39,257 nt of DNA, from positions 1 through 39,257 of the forward strand of contig JAFAVZ010000214.1 in the NCBI GenBank assembly GCA_019242175.1, read 5' to 3'. Below are positions 13,100 through 22,001 of the stretch, piece after piece. Positions within the stretch are counted from its first letter, which is position 1. The number at the start of each line of letters is the position of its first letter. The notes beneath the pieces are model-generated. The model was not told the origin of the DNA and did no database searches. It worked only from the letters and a program-made list of their open reading frames with translations. The DNA is from Acidobacteriota bacterium (GTDB taxonomy: Bacteria > Acidobacteriota > Thermoanaerobaculia > Gp7-AA8). A program made the position numbers and the translations under genes.

Positions 13100-16000
13100 C
13101 TACGCCTGCCCCCCGAGCAGCGCCTGCAGCTCGTCTTCGCTGAGCGCGCTGAGCGTCTGTTCCATCTCCGCGACGAGGAGCGGCGCGAACGCGGCGACGG
13201 TTGGCGCCTCGAACAGACGGCGCAGCGGCATGTCGACGCCGAACGTGCGGCTGACGCGGGCGATGAGCTGCGTGGCGAGCAGCGAGTGTCCGCCGAGGGA
13301 GAAGAAGTCGTCTTCGATGCCGACGTTGGGGACGCCGAGGACGTCGGCCCAGATCTCGACGAGCTGCTCTTCTTCGGCGGTGCGCGGGGCGACGGGCGCC
13401 GATTCCTGGACGTCGAGGAGATCGGGGACGGGCAACGCGCGACGATCGACTTTGCCGTTCGGCGAGATCGGCAGCTTCGCCAGGGTCACGAAGGCCGAGG
13501 GGATCATGTAGTCGGGCAGGACGGCGCGGAGATGCGCGCGCAGCTCGGCCGTCGTCGGCGCCGCGTCGTTCGGAACGACGTAGGCGACGAGGCGTTTATC
13601 GCCGGGACGGTCTTCGCGAAGGATGACCACGGCCTGGCGCACGGACGCGTGCTCGCGCAACGCGCCTTCGATCTCGCCCAGCTCGATGCGGAAGCCGCGC
13701 AGTTTGACCTGGTTGTCGGCGCGGCCGAGGATCTCCAGGCGGCCGTCGCGACGCCAACGCGCGATGTCGCCGCTGCGATAGAGCCGAGAGCCTTCGACAT
13801 CGCTGAAGGGATCGGCGATGAAGCGGTCGGCGGTGAGCTCGGGGCGGTTGATGTAGCCGTGGCCGAGGCCGATGCCGCCGATGAGGAGCTCGCCCGGAAC
13901 GCCGTCCGGCACGAGCTGCAGCGTCGCCGGATCGGCGACGTACATGCGCATGTTCTGGATCGGCTTGCCGATCGTGATCGGCTCGTTCGGAAGCACGCGG
14001 TCGATCACCGACCACACCGTGGTTTCGGTCGGGCCGTAGACGTTCCACAGCTCCGCGCAGCGTTCGAGGAGGCGGTCGGCGAGATCGCGCGGGAGCGGCT
14101 CGCCGCCGATGAGGATGCGCAGGCCGTCGATGCCTTCCCACCCGGCGTCGAGGAGCATGCGCCACGTGGCGGGCGTCCCCTGCGCGACCGTCGCGCCGCT
14201 GGTCTTCAGGAACTGCGCGAGGCGTTTGCCGTCCTTCGCCGTGCCGCGATCGCTGACCGCGGCCTTCGCGCCGCAGATGAGCGGCAGCAGTAGCTCCAGC
14301 ACGGAGATGTCGAAGGAAAGGGTGGTGATCGCGCAGACGGTGTCGGCCGCGGTAAGGCCCGGCTCCTTCAGCATCGCGAGAAGGAAGTTCGCCGCGCCGC
14401 GATGCGGGATCTGCACGCCTTTCGGCTTGCCGGTGGAGCCGGAGGTGAAGATGACGTACGCGGTGTCGGCCGGCCCCGGGCCGGTGCGTTGGTCGGCAAA
14501 GCCTCGGCGGCCATTCTCGGTGTCATCCTGAGCCGCGGAGACGGCGAAGGATCCGTACCGATCTCGCGCTGCGCCCGAAGGTACGGATCCTTCGCTGCGC
14601 TCAGGATGACACTCGTCCACGAAGAGCAGCTCGACATCCGTCGCCGGCACTTCGTCGCGGAGGGCTTGCTGGGTCACGACGAGGCGGACGCCGGTGTCGC
14701 TGAGCATGAACGCGAGGCGTTCGCGGGGATACGTCGGATCGAGCGGGAGGTACGCGGCGCCGGACTTCAGGATGCCGAGGACCGCGGTCATCATTTCCGG
14801 TCCACGGTCGGTGTAGATGCCGACCAACTCGCCCGGTTTCGCGCCGTGCGCGCGCAGCTCGATGGCGAACGCATTCGCGGCGTCGTCGAGCTCGCGGTAA
14901 GTGAGTTTGCGATCGGGGAAGATGAGCGCAACGTCGTCCGGCGTGCGTGTGACCTGCGCCTCGATGAGCGCCGTGAGCGTCGTCGGCGGCGTGTCGACGA
15001 CGTTCGCCACGCGGTCCACGAGCAGCGTGTGGCGCTCGGCTTCCGTCAGCAGCGGCAGCTCGCCGATCTTCGTCTCGGGATGCTCGACCGCGCCGCGGAA
15101 AAGGACGGCGAAATGCTCGCCGAAGGCGCGTACCGTCTCCGCTTCGAAGAGGTCGGTGCTGTATTCCAGGAGAAGGTCGAGCCGGTCGTCGTTTTGCTCC
15201 ACAAACAACGCGAGGTCCGTGCGCGCGGTCGCGGAGTTGATCTCGTCCATCTGCAGCGGCGTCAGCGTGATGCCGGGCAGGTCGAGACGCTGGTGAGGCA
15301 TGTTCTGGAAGAACACCATCACCTGGAAGAGCGGCGAGTGGCCGAGGGAACGGTCGACTTGCAGCTCTTCGATGAGGCGCTCTACGGGAAGGTCCTGATG
15401 CCCGTACGCGCCGAGCGTCGTCTCCTTGATGCGGTCGAGCAGCTCGCGGAACGTCGGGTTGCCGGAGAGCTCGGTGCGGAGCGCGAGCGTGTTGACGAAG
15501 TAGCCGACGAGTGGCTCGAGCTCCTCGCGGTTGCGACCGGCGATGCCTGAGCCGACGACGACGTCGGTCTGGCCCGTCGTCCGGAACAAAAGCGTCTTCA
15601 GCGCTGCAAGAAAGGTCATGAACAGCGTGACGCCTTCCTCCCGGCTGCGCTGCTTCGCCGCCTCGACCAGCTCGGGCGGAATGGTGATGCGCACGACGTC
15701 GCCGCGATACGACTGCTTCGCCGGACGTGGACGATCGGCGGGGATCTCCAGGATCGGGAGGTTGCCGGCGAGACGCTCCGTCCAGTAGTCGAGCTGCCCT
15801 TTGAGGACGTCGCCCTGCAGCCACTCGCGCTGCCAGAGCGCGAAGTCGGCGTACTGGATCGGCAGCTCCGTGAGCGGCGACGGTTTCCCTTGTTGATACG
15901 CCTCGTACAACGCGCCGAGCTCGCGGTAGAGGACGGAGAACGACCAGCCGTCGACGGCGATGTGATGGAAGTTGAAGACGAGCAGGTGCTCCTCTTCGGA

Positions 16001-16471
16001 CAGGCGCACGACGACCGTGCGCATCAGCGGTCCCTTCACCAGATCGAAAGGACGGCGCGCTTCGGCGTTCCCGATCGCGAGTGCCTCCTCGCGCGACGAA
16101 GCATGGAGCAGCGGCAGATCGACGCTGCCTCGTTCGGCGATGACTTGCCGCGGACGGCCGTCCGTCGCCGGCACCGTCGTGCGCAGCGGCTCGTGGCGCT
16201 GCACGAGCGTTTCGAGGCAGCGCCGGAGGATGTCGAGATCGAGCTTGCCGCGCATCCAGGCGCCGGCCGGCACGTTGTAGCTCGCGGAGTCGGGCTCGAG
16301 CTGATCGAGGAGCCAGAGGCGCTGCTGGGCGAACGACGTCGGCAGCGGATCGGGGCGTTCGCGGCGCGTGATGCGTCCGCGCGCGGCCTTCTCCTTCGCC
16401 AGCTGTTGCAGCAGGAGCGCGCGTTTCTGCGGCGAGAGATCGGCGATGCGTTGCTGGTTGACGTCGCTCAT
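13100..16471 (-). CDS. NRPS module C-A-PCP (glycine-like A-domain code)
   Basis: C: HHIAVDGWS; A: VIFTSGSTGKPKG, NVYGPTETTVW, YRSGD, PNGKVDRRALP; PCP: LGGHSLLATQL. ATGA overlap with the NRPS1 stop. Confidence 0.93.
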   Translation of the reverse strand: MSDVNQQRIADLSPQKRALLLQQLAKEKAARGRITRRERPDPLPTSFAQQRLWLLDQLEPDSASYNVPAGAWMRGKLDLDILRRCLETLVQRHEPLRTTVPATDGRPRQVIAERGSVDLPLLHASSREEALAIGNAEARRPFDLVKGPLMRTVVVRLSEEEHLLVFNFHHIAVDGWSFSVLYRELGALYEAYQQGKPSPLTELPIQYADFALWQREWLQGDVLKGQLDYWTERLAGNLPILEIPADRPRPAKQSYRGDVVRITIPPELVEAAKQRSREEGVTLFMTFLAALKTLLFRTTGQTDVVVGSGIAGRNREELEPLVGYFVNTLALRTELSGNPTFRELLDRIKETTLGAYGHQDLPVERLIEELQVDRSLGHSPLFQVMVFFQNMPHQRLDLPGITLTPLQMDEINSATARTDLALFVEQNDDRLDLLLEYSTDLFEAETVRAFGEHFAVLFRGAVEHPETKIGELPLLTEAERHTLLVDRVANVVDTPPTTLTALIEAQVTRTPDDVALIFPDRKLTYRELDDAANAFAIELRAHGAKPGELVGIYTDRGPEMMTAVLGILKSGAAYLPLDPTYPRERLAFMLSDTGVRLVVTQQALRDEVPATDVELLFVDECHPERSEGSVPSGAARDRYGSFAVSAAQDDTENGRRGFADQRTGPGPADTAYVIFTSGSTGKPKGVQIPHRGAANFLLAMLKEPGLTAADTVCAITTLSFDISVLELLLPLICGAKAAVSDRGTAKDGKRLAQFLKTSGATVAQGTPATWRMLLDAGWEGIDGLRILIGGEPLPRDLADRLLERCAELWNVYGPTETTVWSVIDRVLPNEPITIGKPIQNMRMYVADPATLQLVPDGVPGELLIGGIGLGHGYINRPELTADRFIADPFSDVEGSRLYRSGDIARWRRDGRLEILGRADNQVKLRGFRIELGEIEGALREHASVRQAVVILREDRPGDKRLVAYVVPNDAAPTTAELRAHLRAVLPDYMIPSAFVTLAKLPISPNGKVDRRALPVPDLLDVQESAPVAPRTAEEEQLVEIWADVLGVPNVGIEDDFFSLGGHSLLATQLIARVSRTFGVDMPLRRLFEAPTVAAFAPLLVAEMEQTLSALSEDELQALLGGQA
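14466..14618 (-). repeat. Family A palindrome plus GLANRRSGP-like element within the A domain
   Basis: tgtcatcctgagccgcggagacggcgaaggatccgtacc...ggtacggatccttcgctgcgctcaggatgaca (14521-14611); translated CHPERSEGSVPSGAARDRYGSFAVSAAQDDTENGRRGFADQRTGPGPA. Confidence 0.92.
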
Positions 16472-19400
16472 GACAGCTGGCTCCGGAGCAGCAGCGCCTC
16501 TTCATCCGACAAGCCTTCGAGCTGGCTGAGGAGGTCGTCGAGGTTCTCGGTCTCGAGGCTCGCGGCGCGCGCGTTGGTGATGTGCCCGGCGAGCGTCGCG
16601 ACGGTCGGCGCGTCGAAGAGGACCCGCAGCGGGACTTCGATGCCGGTCGATTTCTCGATCCGGGCGAGGAGCTGCATCGCGAGGAGCGAGTGGCCGCCGA
16701 GGTCGAAGAAGTTGTCGTCGCGGCCGATGTCAGTGCGGCCGAGGAGATCGGCCCACAACATGGCAATCATCTGTTCGTCGGGCGTCTGCGGCGCCTCGGC
16801 CACCGTCTTCGCGAACGCTTCCGGCGCGGGGAGCGCGTGGCGATTCACCTTGCCGTTCGGCGTCAGCGGGAACTTCTCCAGCGCGACGAACGCCGCGGGG
16901 ATCATGTAGTCGGGGAGCGACTTGCGGAGGTGCGTGCGCAAATCATCAGCGTTCGCGGTTCCCGTCGTGTACGCGACGAGGCGCTTGTCGCCGGGGCGGT
17001 CTTCGCGGCAGTGCACGACGGCCTGTTCGACGTCTTCGTGATGCGCGAGCACCGCCTCGATCTCGCCGAGCTCGATGCGAAAGCCGCGGAGCTTCACCTG
17101 GTGATCGATGCGGCCGAGGACTTCGAGCTGGCCGTCCGGACGCCAGGCGGCGAGATCGCCAGCGCGGTACAGCCGCGCGTTCGGGCGTTCGGAGAACGGA
17201 TCGGCGACGAACTTCTCGGCGGTGAGGTCGGGGCGACCGAGGTAGCCGCGGGCGAGGCCGTCGCCGCCGATGAGGAGCTCGCCCGGGACGCCCGGCGGGA
17301 GCAGCTGGAGGTGGCGGTCGACGATGTGAATCTGCGTGTTGGCGACCGGACGCCCGATCGGGATCGGGCCGCTGCCCGACTCGATGCGGCCGAGGGCCGA
17401 ATAGACCGTGGTCTCCGTCGGGCCGTAGAGGTTCCACAGCTCGCGGCCGCACGGGATCAGACGCTCGGCGAGCTCGCGGGGGAGCGCTTCGCCGGTCGAG
17501 ATGATCTTCAGGCCCGGCTTCCCGGTCCAGCCGATGTCGAGGAGCATGCGCCACGTCGCGGGTGTGGCCTGGAGGATCGTGACGTCGTTCTCGGCGACGA
17601 GGCGCGCGAGAGCGTTGCCGTCGCGGACGGTGTCGCGGTCGGCGAGGAGGATGTGCGCGCCGACGGTGAGCGGCAGCACGAGCTCGAAGAGGGCGATGTC
17701 GAAGGAGAGCGTGGAGACGGCGCAGACCGTGTCCTGCGCGGTCATGCCCGGCGCCTTGGCGACGGAGGCGAGGAGGTTCGCCGCGGAGCGCTGCGTGATC
17801 TGCACGCCTTTCGGGCGGCCGGTGGAGCCGGAGGTGAAGATGACGTAGGCGAGGTCGTCGGGGGAGGAAATGTGGGCGCCGGCTTCAGCCGGCCGCCGGG
17901 ACCGGCTGAAGCCGGTCCCCACGTTTTCCTCTACATTCACCACCTCGAGGCCCGCGACCGGCACGCGGTCGCGCAGCTCAGGCTGCGTCACCACGACGCG
18001 CGCTTCGGCGTCGCCGAGCATGAACGCGAGGCGTTCGGCCGGATACGACGGGTCGAGCGGGACGTAGGCGCCGCCGGCTTCGAGGATGGCGACGATGCCG
18101 ATCACCATCTCCAGCGAGCGTTCCACGAAGAGGCCGACGAGCGAGCCGGGGCCGACGCCTTTCTCGCGCAGTTCCGCGGCGAGCGCGGAGGCGCGGGCGC
18201 GGAGCTCGGCGTAGGTCAGCGTGACGCCGCGGAACGTGATCGCCGGCTTGTCGGACGGAGGCTGGATCAGATCGATGAGCGGGCCGGGCGTGTAGTCGGC
18301 GCGCGTGTCGTTCCACTGCGCGAGCTGCGCGCGTTCGGCGTCCGTCAACAGAGGCAATGCGGCGAGCGGCGTCGAGGCGTCGGCGATCGCGGCGCGGAGG
18401 AGCACGACGAAGTTGCCGGCGAGGCGTTCGATCGTCGCGCGGTCGAAGAGGTCGGTGCTGTACTGGAAGAGCAGCTCGCCCTGCTCCTCCTGATTCACGA
18501 ACAGCGCGATGTCCGTCTGCGCGGAGCCGGGGTGCACCTGGTCGAGCGGCACGCGCGAGACGCGCAGGCCGTTCATCGCGATGGGATCGCGCGCGTAGTT
18601 CTGGAAGAACATCATCACCTGCACGAACGGCATGTGACTCGCGGCGCGGTCGATCTTCATCGACTCCAGGACGCGGCTGAGCGGCGCATCCTGATTCGCC
18701 TGCGCGCCGAGCGTGGTTTCGCGAACGCGCGCCAGCAGATCGCCGAACGTCATCGCATCGGCAAACTGCGCGCGGAGCACGAGCGTGTTCACGAAGAAGC
18801 CGACGATCGACTCCAGCTCCGCGCGCGGGCGGTTCGCCAGGCCGACGCCGATCGGCAGATCGTCCTGTCCGGTGAGGCGATGCAGCAGCGTCGTCCAGGC
18901 GGCGAAGAGCGTCATGAACGGCGTGACGTTCTCCTTCCGGCTGAACTGCTCCATCGCCTCGTACACGTCGGGCGGGATGAGGTGACGCACGAGCGAGCCT
19001 TTGAACGACTGCACGGGCGGGCGGGCGTGGTCGGCGGGAAGGTCGAGCGTCGAAGGGCAGCCCTCGAGATGCTCGCGCCAGTGCGCGACCTGGCGGTCCA
19101 TCCGTTCGCCTTCCAGCCACTCGCGCTGCCAGAGCGCGTAGTCGGCGTACTGCAGGCGCACGGGCTCGAGCGCCTCGCCGTTGTAGAGCCGGGCGAGCTC
19201 GCCGAGGATGACGTTGATCGACCAGCCGTCGATGAGCAGGTGATGGACGGCGATCGCGAGCAGGTGATGCTCACCGCTCACCTGCACGAGCAGCGCGCGG
19301 ACGAGCGGACCGCGCGCGAGGTCGAACGAGGCGGCGATCGACGCGCTCGCGATCTGCAGCGCTTCGTCGTCACTCGCGGCATTCGCGCGGACGAGAGGCA

Positions 19401-19749
19401 CCGACAGTGAAGGAGCGATGCGTTGGAATCCGCGGCCGTCTTCCGACGGAACCGAGGTGCGCAGCGACTCGTGGCGGCGCACCACTTCGTCGATCGCGCG
19501 TTGGAGCGCGTCGACGTCGAGCGCGCCCTCGAGCCAGAGCGCGATCGACTCGTTGTACGCGGCGCTGCCGGGCGCGAGCTGCTCGACGACCCACAGCCGC
19601 TCCTGGCCGAAAGACAGCGGAATGCGCTCGGGGCGCGGACGAGGCCGCACCTCCCCTGCCGCGGCGCGCCGTTCGGCGACGAGTTTTTCGAGCAGCGCGC
19701 GTTTGGCGCTGGAGAGTCCGGCGAGACGTTCGTTGTTGTCGTTGGTCAT
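16468..19749 (-). CDS. NRPS first module C-A-PCP
   Basis: C: HHLLIDGWS; A: VIFTSGSTGRPKG, NLYGPTETTVY, YRAGD, PNGKVNRHALP; PCP: LGGHSLLAMQL. Confidence 0.93.
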   Translation of the reverse strand: MTNDNNERLAGLSSAKRALLEKLVAERRAAAGEVRPRPRPERIPLSFGQERLWVVEQLAPGSAAYNESIALWLEGALDVDALQRAIDEVVRRHESLRTSVPSEDGRGFQRIAPSLSVPLVRANAASDDEALQIASASIAASFDLARGPLVRALLVQVSGEHHLLAIAVHHLLIDGWSINVILGELARLYNGEALEPVRLQYADYALWQREWLEGERMDRQVAHWREHLEGCPSTLDLPADHARPPVQSFKGSLVRHLIPPDVYEAMEQFSRKENVTPFMTLFAAWTTLLHRLTGQDDLPIGVGLANRPRAELESIVGFFVNTLVLRAQFADAMTFGDLLARVRETTLGAQANQDAPLSRVLESMKIDRAASHMPFVQVMMFFQNYARDPIAMNGLRVSRVPLDQVHPGSAQTDIALFVNQEEQGELLFQYSTDLFDRATIERLAGNFVVLLRAAIADASTPLAALPLLTDAERAQLAQWNDTRADYTPGPLIDLIQPPSDKPAITFRGVTLTYAELRARASALAAELREKGVGPGSLVGLFVERSLEMVIGIVAILEAGGAYVPLDPSYPAERLAFMLGDAEARVVVTQPELRDRVPVAGLEVVNVEENVGTGFSRSRRPAEAGAHISSPDDLAYVIFTSGSTGRPKGVQITQRSAANLLASVAKAPGMTAQDTVCAVSTLSFDIALFELVLPLTVGAHILLADRDTVRDGNALARLVAENDVTILQATPATWRMLLDIGWTGKPGLKIISTGEALPRELAERLIPCGRELWNLYGPTETTVYSALGRIESGSGPIPIGRPVANTQIHIVDRHLQLLPPGVPGELLIGGDGLARGYLGRPDLTAEKFVADPFSERPNARLYRAGDLAAWRPDGQLEVLGRIDHQVKLRGFRIELGEIEAVLAHHEDVEQAVVHCREDRPGDKRLVAYTTGTANADDLRTHLRKSLPDYMIPAAFVALEKFPLTPNGKVNRHALPAPEAFAKTVAEAPQTPDEQMIAMLWADLLGRTDIGRDDNFFDLGGHSLLAMQLLARIEKSTGIEVPLRVLFDAPTVATLAGHITNARAASLETENLDDLLSQLEGLSDEEALLLRSQLS
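17872..17926 (-). repeat. Family B palindrome within the A domain
   Basis: gtgggcgccggcttcagccggccgccgggaccggctgaagccggtccccacg; translated NVGTGFSRSRRPAEAGAHI. Confidence 0.9.
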
Positions 19750-19751
19750 GA

Positions 19752-22001
19752 TCAGAACCGGAGGAGGTAGCTCACCTTCATGAAGTACTGGCGAGCGGTC
19801 GGGTTGAGCGCGGACTGCGTGGCCACCACCTGCGAGGGCGGGCCGCTGAGCAGCGCGACGTTGTCGTAGTTGTCGGAGTAGCCGAGGTAGAGAACGGTGC
19901 CGGGGTTGAGGACGTAGCTGAAGAGGACGTCGCCCGTGACGTGCTTCGTCCGGGGGAGCGCCACGAGCGATTCATCCGGCGTGATCGCGTGCGTGTCGAC
20001 GATCAGCCGCAGCGCGAGGTAGCGGCTGAACTGCATGTTGATCTTCGTGCGGGAGATCGGGTTGCGGAACACGAGGCTGCCGTCGCCCACGCTGCCGACG
20101 GAGCCGCGCGTGTAGAGGTCGTCGTAGATGAGCGTCTCGTCGATGCGCAGCCGGGAGAAGGGGCTGAGCGTGAAGCCGACCTGGATCAGCTTGCGGTCGC
20201 CGAGGAACGGGTCGAGGCCGGCGCCCGGGAAGTAGTTGACCGCGCTGCCTTGCGAGTAGCTGAGCGAGGCGGTGAGCCACTTCCACCACTCGGTGCGCGC
20301 GGCGACGGTCTCGAGATGCTTGCGGAAGTCGAGGCCGGCGAACAGCTCGTACGACTGCTCGGTGGTCAGCGTGAGCGACGTGCCGCCGACCCAGTTCCAG
20401 TTCATCGACGCGGAGCCGAGCCAGTCCTGCAGCTCGCCGCCGTGATCCCACGTCGCCAGGCCGGTGACGCTCGGGCCCCAGCTGAAGAGCTTCGTCCCCT
20501 CCGACCAGCGCTTGAGGCTCGCCGTGTGCTCGGTCTGGCGGATGTCCGTCCGCGGAATGAATCCGAGCTCGCTGATGAAGTTGCGGCTGATGTCGCGGTA
20601 CTGCCCTTCGTAGTTGAAGACCTTGCCGGCGCGGCCGACGTCGAGATAGCCCATCGAGCCGTCGACGTCGCCGAAGAGTCCTCCGCGGTTCCAGCTCTTG
20701 CCGATCTGGCCGGTGGCCGTCCAGTTCTCGCCGATGCGGATGCGGCTGTCGACGGCGGCGGTGCGGTTGGAGACGCCGCCGATGTCTTTGCTCGTGAGGA
20801 GAAAGCCGGCGTTCGACTGCTGGCCGAAGTCGCGTTGCAGGCGCGCGACGCCGATGTTCGCGCGTTGCCCGAACTCGGGATGCTCGACGGGCAGTCCGAG
20901 CCCGCCTTCACGATCGTCGATGGCCAGGCCGCCGAGGGCCCAGCGGCCGACGCGGCCGGTCATGCGCGCGCCGATGCGCGGATCGGCGATGCGCCGGGAG
21001 AAGAAAAGGCTCATCGGCGTCTGGAAGAAGCCGGCGTTTTCGAGGAAGAACGGTCGCTTCTCGGGGAACAGCACCTCGAAGCGCTGGTTCACGATCACCT
21101 GCGGCTCATCCGACTCGACTTCGGAAAAGTCGGGATTCACCGTGACGTCGGCGGCGAGCGACTCGCGCAGTACGAACTTGCCGTCGAGGCCCACGCGGCC
21201 GGGCGTCGTGTTCGTGTAGCCGGCCGGACGCACCGTGCCCGGACCGCCCGGTTCGAGCAGGCGCGAATGCGTCAACACCGAGTACGGGATGAACTGGTAG
21301 TTGCGGCCCGGCGAGATCGTGTCGTCGATCTCCAGCGTCGCGAACTGGGGGACGAAGCCGGCCACGCGGTCGGTGATCCACGGCCAGTAAACGAACTCGT
21401 TCTTGCGCGGGATGATGCGGCTGAGCGAGACGCCCCAACGCTGCGTCGGCCCCGGCGCGAAGCGGATGCTCTTGAACGGGATCGTCATCAGGACCGCGAA
21501 GCCGTCTTTCGTGATGCGGCCTTCGGAGTACCAGAGCGTGTCGAAGTTGAAGTCGTAGCCCTGGCCTTCGGTCGTGATGCCGTCCAGCTGGACGCCGAAG
21601 GGATTCGCGGCGAAGACGTACGCGCGCTGCTTGTCGTGGAAGGTGTCGAGGAAGATCTGCACGCCTTCGTCGCCGAAGATGTCCTCGCGCCGCGTGACGC
21701 GCGCGCGCACTTTGTCCGGCTCGTCCTGGCAAATGAAGGCGACGTAGAGGTTCACGTCGTCGTAGCCGAGGTAGACGGCGGTGTTGAGCGTGGCCGGCTC
21801 GCCGTCTTTCGGCGTGTTCTGGCGCATGTCGGTGACGCGCTCCATCCCCGCGGCGCCGGCCGGGATGATGTCCTGCAGATGCGGCTGCACGGCGAGGCGC
21901 GGCACGCGCAGGACGGCCGTGGAGTCGGGGATCTTCTGGGCGAACGCGGGAAGGGAAAGGAACAACAGCGCGGCGAACGCGCCTCGCAGATGCTTGGTCA
22001 T
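19752..22001 (-). CDS. DUF5916/CBM9-like N-domain protein, predicted outer-membrane beta-barrel
   Basis: Signal peptide MTKHLRGAFAALLFLSLPAFAQ; YLGYDDVNLYVAFICQDEP...VFAANPFGVQLDG...FPEKRPFFLENAGFFQTP; terminal FMKVSYLLRF (barrel-like C-terminal Phe). Confidence 0.8.
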   Translation of the reverse strand: MTKHLRGAFAALLFLSLPAFAQKIPDSTAVLRVPRLAVQPHLQDIIPAGAAGMERVTDMRQNTPKDGEPATLNTAVYLGYDDVNLYVAFICQDEPDKVRARVTRREDIFGDEGVQIFLDTFHDKQRAYVFAANPFGVQLDGITTEGQGYDFNFDTLWYSEGRITKDGFAVLMTIPFKSIRFAPGPTQRWGVSLSRIIPRKNEFVYWPWITDRVAGFVPQFATLEIDDTISPGRNYQFIPYSVLTHSRLLEPGGPGTVRPAGYTNTTPGRVGLDGKFVLRESLAADVTVNPDFSEVESDEPQVIVNQRFEVLFPEKRPFFLENAGFFQTPMSLFFSRRIADPRIGARMTGRVGRWALGGLAIDDREGGLGLPVEHPEFGQRANIGVARLQRDFGQQSNAGFLLTSKDIGGVSNRTAAVDSRIRIGENWTATGQIGKSWNRGGLFGDVDGSMGYLDVGRAGKVFNYEGQYRDISRNFISELGFIPRTDIRQTEHTASLKRWSEGTKLFSWGPSVTGLATWDHGGELQDWLGSASMNWNWVGGTSLTLTTEQSYELFAGLDFRKHLETVAARTEWWKWLTASLSYSQGSAVNYFPGAGLDPFLGDRKLIQVGFTLSPFSRLRIDETLIYDDLYTRGSVGSVGDGSLVFRNPISRTKINMQFSRYLALRLIVDTHAITPDESLVALPRTKHVTGDVLFSYVLNPGTVLYLGYSDNYDNVALLSGPPSQVVATQSALNPTARQYFMKVSYLLRF

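Noticed and set aside
19752-22001. TonB-dependent receptor
   Set aside because: Barrel-like, but without a recognisable plug/TonB box; the N-terminal part fits DUF5916/CBM9-like proteins better.
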